Positions 50,556-59,549 of a stretch of DNA of 63,686 nt are shown one piece after another. This stretch comes from Croceibacterium_A sp035555595. GTDB taxonomy: Bacteria > Pseudomonadota > Alphaproteobacteria > Sphingomonadales > Sphingomonadaceae. A program made the position numbers and the translations under genes. The stretch's first letter is position 1. The number at the start of each line of letters is the position of its first letter. Location of the stretch: positions 1 through 63,686 of the forward strand of contig DATMGK010000107.1 in NCBI GenBank assembly GCA_035555595.1. The letters run 5' to 3'. Below the pieces are notes generated by a model that saw only the letters and a list, made by a program, of their open reading frames with translations, did not search any database and was not told the origin of the DNA.

Positions 50556-51757
50556 GCGCCCGGTACCTCCACCGGCATGGCCGCGCCTTTTATCAGATGG
50601 GCAAGGGAAGATGCCCGCACTTCCGCTCCGCCCTTCTCCGCCTGGGCGAACATGTCCGCCTTGTCCTGCGCACGCCGCGCCGGGTCGCTTTCAGACAGCA
50701 GGCGTTTGAAATTGGCCGACATCGGCGAAGTAACCTCCAGAAAAACCCGGCGCCGTTCCGCCGCATAGAAATCAAGCACGCTTTGATCGGCCCGGCCTTG
50801 GATCACCGCGCCCAGCGTGTCGGAAAGGGCATCGGCGTCGATCACCCCACCCGTCAACCCCAGCCCGCCGCACGGGTTGCACGCATGCGCGGCATCGCCC
50901 GCCAGCAGCACCCGGCCCACCCGGAACGAGGGGGCGCACCGCTGATGCACGCGATAGGGGGAGAAATTGTCGATACGATAGGGCACCGATGGATCGGGCA
51001 GGATCGCGGCAAAACGTTCCGGCAGGCGTTCCAGTATGCTGGCCTCGTCCAGACCGGCATCCTCGCCATAGGTCAGCCGCCACAGGTTCTCGCGCCCCAG
51101 CCGGCCGATCACCGCCCAGTTCACCGGATCGACCACCATGTTGGCGTTGCCGAACCCCAGATCGAGAAACGGATAATCGATATTGGTCGCGACGAAACGG
51201 TCGGGCCAGGTCATCCCTTCGAACGGCAGGCCCAGAAGCTGGCGCACCGTGGATCGCGCGCCGTCAGCGCCGACGACCCATTCCGCGGCCATGAACAGTT
51301 CGCCCTCATCGGTGTCGACGGCCAGCCGAACCCCGCGATCGTCCTGCGCCATGGCCTTCACCGCATGATCCCACAGCACGCGTGTGTTCGGCAGTTTCTC
51401 CAGATGGGCGATCACCAGTTCTGCCAGAATGTGCTGGCCGAAATGCAGATTGTGGTCGAACTCCTGCCCCGGCTCCAGCGCGTCACGCATGTCCGACCGC
51501 ATGACTTCGCCAGTTTCCGGCCAGTGCATCGCGAATTCGGTGGAAGTCAGGCCGATCTCGTGCGCCTCTTCCGACAGGCCCAGCTTCCTGAGGATCGAAA
51601 TCGTGGTGTGAAAATAAACCGCCGCACGCGGCGAGCGCACGACCTGCGGTTCGCTGTCCAGCACCGTCACCTCGATACCCTGCCGCGCCAGTCCCAGCGC
51701 GGTCAGCAGCCCGACCGGCCCGGCCCCGATCACGATTACCCGGCTGCTGTCGGTCAT
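50552..51757 (-). CDS. FAD-dependent aromatic monooxygenase (MhpA/PheA-type)
   Basis: The protein has 401 aa. The FAD Rossmann GxGxxG is in VIVIGAGPVGLLTALGLARQGIEVTVLD, the DG motif in VVGADGARSTVRQLLGL, and the second FAD motif (GD) in RVLLAGDAAHACNPCGGLGLTGG. It lacks the C-terminal thioredoxin-like domain of some phenol hydroxylases. It would hydroxylate a phenolic or related ring using NAD(P)H and oxygen. It lies between the MFS transporter (four-base overlap) and the alpha/beta hydrolase (four-base overlap). Confidence 0.9.
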   Translation of the reverse strand: MTDSSRVIVIGAGPVGLLTALGLARQGIEVTVLDSEPQVVRSPRAAVYFHTTISILRKLGLSEEAHEIGLTSTEFAMHWPETGEVMRSDMRDALEPGQEFDHNLHFGQHILAELVIAHLEKLPNTRVLWDHAVKAMAQDDRGVRLAVDTDEGELFMAAEWVVGADGARSTVRQLLGLPFEGMTWPDRFVATNIDYPFLDLGFGNANMVVDPVNWAVIGRLGRENLWRLTYGEDAGLDEASILERLPERFAAILPDPSVPYRIDNFSPYRVHQRCAPSFRVGRVLLAGDAAHACNPCGGLGLTGGVIDADALSDTLGAVIQGRADQSVLDFYAAERRRVFLEVTSPMSANFKRLLSESDPARRAQDKADMFAQAEKGGAEVRASSLAHLIKGAAMPVEVPGA

Positions 51758-53037
51758 GCTGCGGCCTCCATCCCGTTGCGGCGGGCCAGCACGCGTGGAT
51801 TGGTTTCCACCACCAGCAGGGCCGCAACACCGGCGAACAGCGCCAGCGCACCCTGAATGTAAAGCGCGAATTCCAGGCCGAAACTATCCGCCACCCGGCC
51901 TGCCACAGGCGGCCCGAACACGCCGCCGGTCAGTTCCCCGATCATGACCACCAGACCCATCGCTGTGGCCGCCCTGACGCGGCCTACCGTCTCGTTGGGA
52001 ATTACGCCCATGAACAGCGGAAAGGTGCCCAGACCCATCCAGCTTATGAACATCAGCGTGGTCAGCAGCCAGACCGGCCCTTCGAACCACAGCAGCGCGG
52101 CGGGAGCGATCGCCATCAGGAACACGAACCCGACCAGCGGCCACTTGCGACCGATCCGGTCCGACAGCGTGGCCACCACGATCGCGCCAACCGCCGGGCA
52201 TATGCCGACCACGGCCATGATGTTGCTCCACGTCAGATCGTCATAGCCGCGCGGCCCGTCGAGGTAGAGCGGTATGAAGATCGACCCGACCACGATCGAT
52301 CCCACCGCGCCCACGCTGACCAGCGAGCAAACCAGGATGTTGCGTTCCTTCAGCATGGCCCACGGCGACAGAGCACGCGCGGCCTCACCCGCCTGCGGCG
52401 CACGGGCCGGGGCGGGCGGCGGCGCAGGTTCGTCCACGAAGCGCCAGATCAGCAGCGCAAGGATCAGGCCCGGAATCCCGGCGATGAAGAAAGCCGCATG
52501 CCAATCGTATTCCGTGGCGATCCGCACCAGCGCATAGGACGCCAGCGAAGTGCCGACGATCGGCCCGAACACGTTCTGCACCACCCCGGCGTTAAGCGCC
52601 TGCCGCCCCGGCGCGGAGGCGGCGGCCATGATCGCCAGACAGATCGGCAGGAACGGCCCTTCCGCCACGCCCATCACGATCCGCGCGGCAAGCAGGCTTT
52701 CGAAGCTCCAGGCAAAGCCGGATAGAACGGAGCAAACCGAGAACAGCACCAGCGCCACCAGCAGGAAGGGCTTGCGCCGTCCAATCAGATCTGACCACCG
52801 GCCGATCAGATAGGCGCCCAGCGCCCAGGTGAGCGACAGGCCCGAATTGGCCCAGCCGACCTGTTCGTTGCTGAGCCCGAGATCTTCCTGAACGAAGGGC
52901 GCCAGAAACGTCAGCGCCATACGGTCGAAATAGGCAAAACCGAAAGCCAGCCCCAGCAGGACCAGCACCCGCAGCTCATAGCCGCGCGATATCGCACTTT
53001 CCGGGCCTGAATGCGCCGGATTACCGTCCTTTATCAT
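51754..53037 (-). CDS. MFS transporter, first gene of the 13-gene operon
   Basis: The protein has 427 aa with about 12 membrane segments. Motif A appears as GRWSDLIGRRKP, its repeat as LSDRIGRKWP; it opens with SRGYELRVLVLLGLAFGFAYFDRMALTFL. It is similar in plan to the other MFS gene in this window (39747-41003), sharing the DRMAL/DRNAL and GLS starts, so both belong to the organic-acid branch. It opens the long operon, divergent from the TonB receptor gene, so inner-membrane import after receptor uptake is likely. Confidence 0.9.
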   Translation of the reverse strand: MIKDGNPAHSGPESAISRGYELRVLVLLGLAFGFAYFDRMALTFLAPFVQEDLGLSNEQVGWANSGLSLTWALGAYLIGRWSDLIGRRKPFLLVALVLFSVCSVLSGFAWSFESLLAARIVMGVAEGPFLPICLAIMAAASAPGRQALNAGVVQNVFGPIVGTSLASYALVRIATEYDWHAAFFIAGIPGLILALLIWRFVDEPAPPPAPARAPQAGEAARALSPWAMLKERNILVCSLVSVGAVGSIVVGSIFIPLYLDGPRGYDDLTWSNIMAVVGICPAVGAIVVATLSDRIGRKWPLVGFVFLMAIAPAALLWFEGPVWLLTTLMFISWMGLGTFPLFMGVIPNETVGRVRAATAMGLVVMIGELTGGVFGPPVAGRVADSFGLEFALYIQGALALFAGVAALLVVETNPRVLARRNGMEAAA

Positions 53038-53386
53038 CCTGATCCCGCTCTATTGCGGCCCTTTATTACCCAAGGATCGGGTCTGGGCCTGTCTGAACGC
53101 AAAGAAGCAGTAACCGGCGCGATACGCAACAATCGTAATGTCGCGGTATCGCGATTGCACCGTGTTGCCCAATTGTATCAGTATCGCAGTCCCGTGATTC
53201 CGTTGCCCGATGAACCTTTGTAGAAGAATCGGCTTCTGCTATTCAGGCTGCGGGAGAGGGAGCGCTGCGTTAGTCCGATAATCTGAAAATTCGTTTTGCT
53301 TCCTGGACCGGGGATGCCCTTCGCTGATGGAAAAGCGCGGGCGCGGCTTTCGCAAAAGCGATCGCCAGAAGTGGGAGGAATGCCTG
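53038..53386. promoter_or_regulatory. 349-bp divergent control region between the MFS operon and the TonB receptor, with GTATCGC repeats
   Basis: No gene was found in this stretch. It carries CGCGATAC (53118-53125) and its reverse complement GTATCGCG (53146-53153), a nested dyad TCGCG-GTAT-CGCGA (53141-53154), and a third GTATCGC at 53181-53187. All lie between the two start codons and could be operator sites for one regulator that controls both the receptor and the operon. No regulatory gene of the cluster is in the window, so the cognate factor is unknown. Confidence 0.55.
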
Positions 53387-55969
53387 ATGAATTTGAAGAC
53401 GCTTGGCGTCGCGTCGTCGCTCGCCATCGCTGTAAGTCTGTCCGCCCCTGCTTATGCTCAGGACGCGGCAGAGCAGGAAGCCGATAGCTCCAACCGCAAC
53501 ACCGAAATCATCGTCACCGCGCAGTTCCGCGAACAACGCCTGCAGGATACGCCAATCGCCATTACCGCGGTAAACTCCGAAATGCTGGAGGCGCGTGGCC
53601 AGACGGACATCTCGCAAATCGCCGCGCAGGCGCCGAACGTGACGCTGACGCCGCAGCCGCAGAACGGCGGCGCCGGGCTGATCGCCTATATTCGCGGTGT
53701 CGGCCAGACCGACTTCAACTATGCGATGGATCCGGGCGTGGGCATCTATGTCGACGACGTGTTCATTCCTACCCTGTCCAGCTCTTTGCTGGATTTGATG
53801 GACCTTGATCGGATCGAGGTGCTGCGTGGGCCGCAGGGAACACTGGCGGGCAAGAATTCCATCGGCGGCGCCATCAAGCTGTTCAGCGCCAAGCCTAAGG
53901 GAGACGGATCGGGCTCTCTGCAAGTCACTTACGGTTCCTACAACCGGGTCGAAGTGCGCGGCATGGCCGACTTTCGCATCAACGATCAGCTTTCCGCCCG
54001 CGTTTCTGGCGTGGCCAAGGCGCGTGACGGTTATGTCGATGTGCTCGATTATGGCGTGAGCCACCCGAACGATGTGGTCCCCTCCAACAACGCGCGTGGC
54101 GGCTACTCAGTGGTGGGCACGCAGGGCGGCCAGTCCATCGCCGCTGGCCGCATCGCCCTGCGCTGGGTTCCAACCGACACAGTCGAGATCAACCTTTCGG
54201 GCGACTACACGCATGAGCGTGACGAGCCAGTGCCAACCGTGTTGCTTGCCGCAGGTTTGCCGCAAAGCGATACCAATCCGTCCTTCACTCCTTCGGCCTC
54301 GCCCGGAGACGCCCACGTTTTCCCTGGCATGGGGGCGGGACCGGGCCAGCCCGCCTGGCTGCCCGGCACAGACGGATCGGCAGTGCCGTTCGATTGCCGC
54401 TTCGTGCCAGCCGGGCCGTATAGCTGCGACAGCCTGAGTTCGAGCGTCTATGGCGGAGACAGGCGTTTCATCACCTACGCCAACTTCATCGACGGAACGG
54501 CGCCCAGTTCGCAATCACCCTTCAAGCCCTATGCCGCACTCCAGAATCAGGATTTCAACGGCTGGGGCATCATGGGCAACGTGACCGTCGATCTGAGCGA
54601 CACCCTGCAGCTCTACTATGTCGGCTCGTGGCGCGAATACACGACCAAATGGGGCCAGGATCAGGACGCTTCGCCGGTTCCGATCGCCCAGCTCGACAAC
54701 CGCATGGATCACCGCGCATGGAGCCAGGAACTGCGCCTCAACGGTGAGTTCGGCGATGGCCTGCTCGATTACACAGTAGGCGGCTTCTACATGGATCAGA
54801 ACGGCAGCTATACTGCGCGTGTCGACCTGAACTACGCCGGCATCGACTTCCTGCACGGGCCGGACACCACGCCTTCGACCTCGAAGGCACTGTTCATCAA
54901 CGCCACGCTCCATCCCACCGATGCGTGGACGATCACCGGTGGCCTGCGCCGTTCGTGGGACGAGAAGACCTACACCTACTTCCGGCGCAATCCGGATGGC
55001 ACGATCCCGCCCGTGTGCGAATTCTTTCTGGGGGCGCCGACTGCCGGACCGACCGGGATCGGCAACTCTCCGAACTGTCTGCTCAACGGGATTTTCGATC
55101 TCGAAGGGGAGTTTAAGGGCAAGCGGTGGGATTGGCGGCTCGTCACCGACTACCGCTTCTCGGACCAATTGCTGGCCTATGCCTCGATCGCGACCGGCTA
55201 CAAGGGCGGCGGCGTCAACCCACGGCCGTTCTACGGCCCGGCAACCGGTGATTGCCCGCCATTCCAGTTCGATTCGAACGGACACGTCATTCCGGTCGCA
55301 GCCTGCAACCAGATCCTGCCGTTCAAGCCGGAAACTATCACCACCTACGAAGTCGGCTTCAAAAGCGACTTCTTCGACCGGAGCCTGCGCCTGAACGCAG
55401 CCGCGTTCTACAACGACTACAAGGACATCATCTTCATCCTCTCGGCGTGCCCTTCGGCCCCATGCCTTCGCCCCACCAACGTGGGCAACGCGAAGGTCAA
55501 GGGTTTCGAACTGGAAACGACGGTATTCCCGGTCGACGGGCTGATGATCGATGGATCGCTGAGCTATATCAACATCAATTACAACGCGGCTTCCGTCGCA
55601 GCCGCCGGTCTGACCGGGGACGAGACTTTTCCCTACACGCCAGACTGGACCTACAGCTTCGGCATCCAGTACGATGCTGACGTCGGGTCCGGCACGCTGG
55701 GGGTCCGGTTCGACGGATCATATCGTTCGAAAATCTACACCGAGACGACGAACACCGACTGGAGCAAGGTCGATGGCCGGTTCCTGGGTAATGCCCGGAT
55801 CCAATATACCACGGCCGATGAGGACTGGCGGGTTTCACTCGAAGTCCAGAACGTGTTCGACAAGTACTATTACCTGAGCAAGAGCGACGTCACCACATCA
55901 CTTGGCGCGGTTACCGCAGTGCCCGGCCTGCCGCGCACCTGGGCGCTGACGGTGAAGCGCAGCTTCTGA
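53387..55969 (+). CDS. TonB-dependent outer-membrane receptor
   Basis: The protein has 860 aa with a signal peptide (MNLKTLGVASSLAIAVSLSAPAYA). A TonB-box-like NTEIIVTAQFREQRLQD is followed by a plug domain (IAAQAPNVTLTPQ, IRGVGQTDFNYAMDPGVGIYVDDVFI, LRGPQGTLAGKNSIGGAIKL) and a beta-barrel ending in Phe (TVKRSF), as outer-membrane proteins do. In sphingomonads such receptors import bulky carbon sources beside catabolic operons. GGAGG lies nine bases before the ATG at 53387; the 20-codon extension has no signal. It is divergent from the MFS-led operon and ends at a strong terminator. Confidence 0.93.
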   Translation: MNLKTLGVASSLAIAVSLSAPAYAQDAAEQEADSSNRNTEIIVTAQFREQRLQDTPIAITAVNSEMLEARGQTDISQIAAQAPNVTLTPQPQNGGAGLIAYIRGVGQTDFNYAMDPGVGIYVDDVFIPTLSSSLLDLMDLDRIEVLRGPQGTLAGKNSIGGAIKLFSAKPKGDGSGSLQVTYGSYNRVEVRGMADFRINDQLSARVSGVAKARDGYVDVLDYGVSHPNDVVPSNNARGGYSVVGTQGGQSIAAGRIALRWVPTDTVEINLSGDYTHERDEPVPTVLLAAGLPQSDTNPSFTPSASPGDAHVFPGMGAGPGQPAWLPGTDGSAVPFDCRFVPAGPYSCDSLSSSVYGGDRRFITYANFIDGTAPSSQSPFKPYAALQNQDFNGWGIMGNVTVDLSDTLQLYYVGSWREYTTKWGQDQDASPVPIAQLDNRMDHRAWSQELRLNGEFGDGLLDYTVGGFYMDQNGSYTARVDLNYAGIDFLHGPDTTPSTSKALFINATLHPTDAWTITGGLRRSWDEKTYTYFRRNPDGTIPPVCEFFLGAPTAGPTGIGNSPNCLLNGIFDLEGEFKGKRWDWRLVTDYRFSDQLLAYASIATGYKGGGVNPRPFYGPATGDCPPFQFDSNGHVIPVAACNQILPFKPETITTYEVGFKSDFFDRSLRLNAAAFYNDYKDIIFILSACPSAPCLRPTNVGNAKVKGFELETTVFPVDGLMIDGSLSYININYNAASVAAAGLTGDETFPYTPDWTYSFGIQYDADVGSGTLGVRFDGSYRSKIYTETTNTDWSKVDGRFLGNARIQYTTADEDWRVSLEVQNVFDKYYYLSKSDVTTSLGAVTAVPGLPRTWALTVKRSF

Positions 55970-55980
55970 TCGCCCGGAAG

Positions 55981-56022
55981 AAAGAAGGGCGCGGATTCAA
56001 CTGAATCCGCGCCCTTCTTTTT
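55981..56022. terminator. Strong bidirectional intrinsic terminator
   Basis: AAAGAAGGGCGCGGATTC (55981-55998), loop AACT, GAATCCGCGCCCTTCTTT (56003-56020), then TT, form an 18-bp perfect stem. The T-run follows on the plus strand (TonB receptor) and TTTCTT on the minus strand (ihfB), so it ends both convergent transcripts and marks the right edge of the catabolic region. Confidence 0.92.
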
Positions 56023-56043
56023 GGCCTGCGATAAGGCGAAGCC

Positions 56044-56325
56044 TCAATCTGCGTTCAGGCGTTCGCGCATTTCCTTGCCCGGCTTGAAGTACGGCACGGA
56101 CTTTTCCGGCACATCTACGGATTCGCCAGTGCGCGGATTGCGGCCGGTGCGGGCATCGCGCTTGCGCGTGGAGAAAGTGCCGAACCCGCGCAATTCCACT
56201 CTGCCGCCCTCGGCCAGTCGGGCCGAAATCTCGTCAAAGAAGATGTCCACGACCTGTTCGACCTCTTCCGGTCGCAGGTCAGGGTTGTCGTTGCACAAGG
56301 CCTGCAGAAGCTCGGATCTTATCAT
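56044..56325 (-). CDS. ihfB: Integration host factor subunit beta
   Basis: The product has 93 aa, the normal length. MIRSELLQALCNDNPDLRPEEVEQVVDIFFDEISARLAEGGRVELRGFGTF is a full HU/IHF fold split across two motifs, and RTGRNPRTGESVDVPEK is the DNA-intercalating arm region with its Pro. With IhfA it bends DNA and also supports tyrosine-recombinase excision. The ATG at 56325 has AGGAAG just upstream; the 50-codon extension is rejected. It ends at the shared terminator. Confidence 0.95.
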   Translation of the reverse strand: MIRSELLQALCNDNPDLRPEEVEQVVDIFFDEISARLAEGGRVELRGFGTFSTRKRDARTGRNPRTGESVDVPEKSVPYFKPGKEMRERLNAD

Positions 56326-56492
56326 CGACTTCCTTTTCCGGCCGCCACCGGCACGGTTTCGCTGAACCCATCGCCCGACCCCGGCGAAAAGGCTTCTTCC
56401 CGGACCCTGGAGCGCAGTGTGACAGAGTGCCCGCCGCTGTGCAATCGGGGCGGAGGAAAAATTGCCAAATATCAAGTTTGCGGCCGCGGCCC

Positions 56493-56831
56493 TCAGGCGT
56501 CGTGCAGTATATCTGCAGGCTTGATGTCAAGCCGCGCCATGCGATCTCGAATCTGCGGCCATTCTTCGTTGAGGAACTGCGCGCGCTCCGCCGCGCGCAA
56601 CTGCTGCGCCGCACCTTCGCGCACGAACATACCGACACCCCGCTGGACGCGGATCAGACCATCGGCCTGAAACTGCTGATAGGCTTTGGCCACTGTGAGC
56701 GGATTAGCACCCTGCTCCGCCGCGAAAGCCCGTACCGAAGGCAGCATTCCACCTTCTGCATAGCGGCCGTCGATGATCGCCGCGGCAATCTCGTCACGCA
56801 GGCGCAGATAGACGGGGCGATTGTCGGCCAT
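56493..56831 (-). CDS. GntR-family transcriptional regulator, YtrA subtype
   Basis: The product has 112 aa: the N-terminal winged helix-turn-helix (PVYLRLRDEIAAAIIDGRYAEGGMLPSVRAFAAEQGANPLTVAKAYQQFQADGLIRVQRGVGMFV, read as several segments) is followed by only about 40 residues of helix. The small effector part defines the YtrA subfamily, which usually controls a neighbouring transporter. The divergent POT-family transporter gene is 180 bp away, so it is the probable target. The intervening sequence has no gene. The start lies near 56831 with a weak ribosome binding site. Confidence 0.88.
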   Translation of the reverse strand: MADNRPVYLRLRDEIAAAIIDGRYAEGGMLPSVRAFAAEQGANPLTVAKAYQQFQADGLIRVQRGVGMFVREGAAQQLRAAERAQFLNEEWPQIRDRMARLDIKPADILHDA

Positions 56832-57011
56832 GGGTGATGCAGTGCCATAATACAGCGCACCGGGTCAAGCCCGAGAACCCCCGAGGCAATAGCCCTCGCC
56901 CTCCGGTTTCTTCTGCAACGAAAGGCGTTTCACAAGAATGAAACATCCGGTAGGGTGCGCACTTCGCCGGGGTGGAGCAAATTTCGCCAGACGACACATG
57001 AAGGACCGCGC

Positions 57012-58640
57012 ATGAAAGATATGGCCCTGTGGAATGAAGGCGACTGGATCGCCGCCATCGCCCTGATGGTGCTCGTCGCCTTTCTGTCCATAGGGGTAAT
57101 GATCGCCGCTTCGCGCAAGCCGGAGTTCATGGGCCACCCCAAGGGCCTGTACATGCTGTTCTTTGCCGAGATGTGGGAGAGGTTCTCCTATTACGGCATG
57201 CGGGCCCTGCTGATCTTTTACCTGACGCAGCACTGGCTGTTCAGCGACGGTGCCTCCACTCTGATCTATGGCGCCTATACCAGCCTTGTTTACATCACGC
57301 CGGTGCTGGGCGGCTGGCTGGCCGACCGATATCTGGGCCAGCGCAAGGCGGTGCTGTTCGGCGGCCTGCTGCTGGTGCTGGGGCACAGCTTCATGGCCGT
57401 GGAAGGCGTGGGCGGGCAGGACGACCCGACCATCAACGTATTCTGGCTGGCGCTGGCGCTGATCATTGTCGGATCGGGCTTCCTGAAGGCCAACATCTCC
57501 GTGATGGTGGGCCAGCTCTACAAGCTGACCGATGTCCGCCGCGACGGGGCGTATACGATCTTCTACATGGGCATCAACGCAGGCGCCGCCTTCGGCGTGC
57601 TCCTGGCCGGATACCTCGGCCAAACGATCGGCTGGGCCTATGGCTTCGGGCTCGCCGGGATCGGCATGCTGGCGGGCCTCGTGGTGTTCGTGCTGGGCAA
57701 GAAGGCGCTCAACGGCGCGGGCGAGCCGCCGGCTCCTCTGGCTCGCAGCAAGGAATTCACGCTCTATGGCGTGGGCCTCGCCTCCGTGGCGGTAATGTGG
57801 GCGCTGGTGCAGTACGTAAACGTCATTCAGACGTTGCTGCTGGTTTCGGGCGTCGCCCTGCTGGGCTGGGTGCTCTATCAGGCATTCCAATTGCCCAAGG
57901 AACCGCGCGAGAGGATTTTCGCGATCCTGTTCCTGATCGCACTCAATCCGCTGTTCTGGGGCCTGTTCGAGCAGGCGGGCGGGTCGATGAACCTCTATAC
58001 CGATCGCTATGTTGATCGCGGTGCCATACCGGCCAGCCTGTTCCAGTCGATCAACTCGATCTACATCATCCTTTTCGCGCCGATTTTCGCCGCTGTCTGG
58101 GCATGGCTCGGACGCAAGGGGCTGGAACCGTCCGCCCCGGCAAAATTCGCGCTGGCACTGTTCCAGGTGGGCCTTGGCTTCCTGATCTTCGTCTGGGGCG
58201 CGAACAGCGTGGGCGCTGCGGCGATGACGCCGGTGATCTTCGTGATGATCATCTATCTGCTGCACACCACCGGCGAACTGTGCCTCAGCCCCGTGGGTCT
58301 TTCCGCGATGAACCGCCTCGCACCCAGCTTCATGGCCAGCCTGGTGATGGGCGCGTGGTTCTACATGTCGGCGGTCGGCAACTTCGTGGCAGGCAAAATC
58401 GGCGAGGCAACCGGCGGCGAAAGCGGCGACATGACCAAGGAAGCGGTGCTGACGATCTATAACGAGATCGGCTGGGTCGCGATCGGCGTGGGCGCCGTGG
58501 TTCTGGCGCTGAGCCCGATCGTGAAGCGGTGGATGCACCTCGACACTCTCCGCGATGCGGAAGACGATGGTCTGGCCGGAGCCGAGGAAGTGGGCGAGCC
58601 GCAGGCCGCGGGCATCCATCCGGCGCCCAAGGCAGGCTGA
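57012..58640 (+). CDS. POT-family proton-dependent peptide transporter
   Basis: The protein has 542 aa with about 12-14 membrane segments. The family motif EMWERFSYYGMRALL (ExxERFxYY) is at about residues 46-60, GGWLADRYLGQRKAVLFGG is the loop after helix 3, and FYMGINAGAAFGVLLAGYLG and LNPLFWGLFEQAGGSMNL are the PTR2 signatures. It imports di- and tripeptides with protons. AAGGA lies six bases before the ATG at 57012. A YtrA-type GntR regulator is divergent from it, an arrangement suggesting local control. Confidence 0.93.
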   Translation: MKDMALWNEGDWIAAIALMVLVAFLSIGVMIAASRKPEFMGHPKGLYMLFFAEMWERFSYYGMRALLIFYLTQHWLFSDGASTLIYGAYTSLVYITPVLGGWLADRYLGQRKAVLFGGLLLVLGHSFMAVEGVGGQDDPTINVFWLALALIIVGSGFLKANISVMVGQLYKLTDVRRDGAYTIFYMGINAGAAFGVLLAGYLGQTIGWAYGFGLAGIGMLAGLVVFVLGKKALNGAGEPPAPLARSKEFTLYGVGLASVAVMWALVQYVNVIQTLLLVSGVALLGWVLYQAFQLPKEPRERIFAILFLIALNPLFWGLFEQAGGSMNLYTDRYVDRGAIPASLFQSINSIYIILFAPIFAAVWAWLGRKGLEPSAPAKFALALFQVGLGFLIFVWGANSVGAAAMTPVIFVMIIYLLHTTGELCLSPVGLSAMNRLAPSFMASLVMGAWFYMSAVGNFVAGKIGEATGGESGDMTKEAVLTIYNEIGWVAIGVGAVVLALSPIVKRWMHLDTLRDAEDDGLAGAEEVGEPQAAGIHPAPKAG

Positions 58641-58659
58641 TGCCCGCCCAGCTCGCGTC

Positions 58660-59478
58660 CTATTCGTTGATGGGCGCGAGCGGCGGGGGGACGAGGAACC
58701 ACCCCTGTCCGATCATCGCGTCCAGCCCCACGGCGGCGTCAACATCACGCAGATAATCGAACAACTCGTCAAAATCGTTCCGCTGGTCGCCCGCCAGAGC
58801 AATGACACACACGTCTTCGTTGGCCTGTTCGCGCAGCAACTGCTTGCGATCGTCAGCCCAGCGGATCAGCAGGAACTGATCCTTGCCCTCGGGATCGAGA
58901 CCACTGGCGCGCAAGGTCTGCGCCACATCTCCCACCTTTGACGCGGGAAGCTCCGACAGCCACAGTACGACGATTCCCGCCTCTCGCAACCGAGCCAGCC
59001 CGGCGGCAAGACCCTGATCGGGCCGTCGATCGGATTGCGGCGCGAAGGCCGTTCCGGCGTTATCCAGATCGACGATCACAGCCGGATCGCGCTTGCCACA
59101 GGCGCGCCGTTCGGGGCTGATCAACACACCATCGGGAACAATCAACGCCGATTGAGGCCGGGCTGCTTCCGCGAGCGCCGCCGACTGGGCGAGGGCATAT
59201 TCGATAAAGGGTTGCCAGGGCCCGGGCCCGGTGTGTTCAATGGTCGGAGGCGGCAATTCAGCGAGTTCCGTGAGGGTCACACGCGGCGTTCCCGCAGTTT
59301 TTGCAGGGTCGGCCGGTGTGGCGGCCCGCACGAAAGACCCCTCCTGCCGGGCATAGAGCGTGCCCCCGGCCACGAGCGGCAAAGCCACCGCCGCCACACA
59401 ACCCGACAGTAGCGGCATGAAGGCCAGCGCAGCGCAGAGGCGAAACCGCGAAAAGAAAGAGGCTGGGCGCTGGCTCAT
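58660..59478 (-). CDS. HAD-fold lipoprotein-like protein
   Basis: The product has 272 aa and begins with a signal peptide ending in a lipobox (LLSGC at about residues 24-28), so it is probably lipidated by Lgt. VIVDLDNAGTAF resembles HAD motif I (DxDxT), and IVVLWLSELPASK the second part; LIRWADDRKQLLR follows. Acid-phosphatase or lipid-phosphatase activity is possible, but two motif positions deviate. The ATG at 59478 gives the signal peptide; its ribosome binding site is weak. It lies between the peptide-transporter gene and dxs, divergent from neither. Confidence 0.65.
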   Translation of the reverse strand: MSQRPASFFSRFRLCAALAFMPLLSGCVAAVALPLVAGGTLYARQEGSFVRAATPADPAKTAGTPRVTLTELAELPPPTIEHTGPGPWQPFIEYALAQSAALAEAARPQSALIVPDGVLISPERRACGKRDPAVIVDLDNAGTAFAPQSDRRPDQGLAAGLARLREAGIVVLWLSELPASKVGDVAQTLRASGLDPEGKDQFLLIRWADDRKQLLREQANEDVCVIALAGDQRNDFDELFDYLRDVDAAVGLDAMIGQGWFLVPPPLAPINE

Positions 59479-59549
59479 CGAACCACGCAATAGCTCACAT
59501 GGGCCGGGGGCCTCAATCTCGCTCACACTCCGGCCGATGGCCAAAAGGG

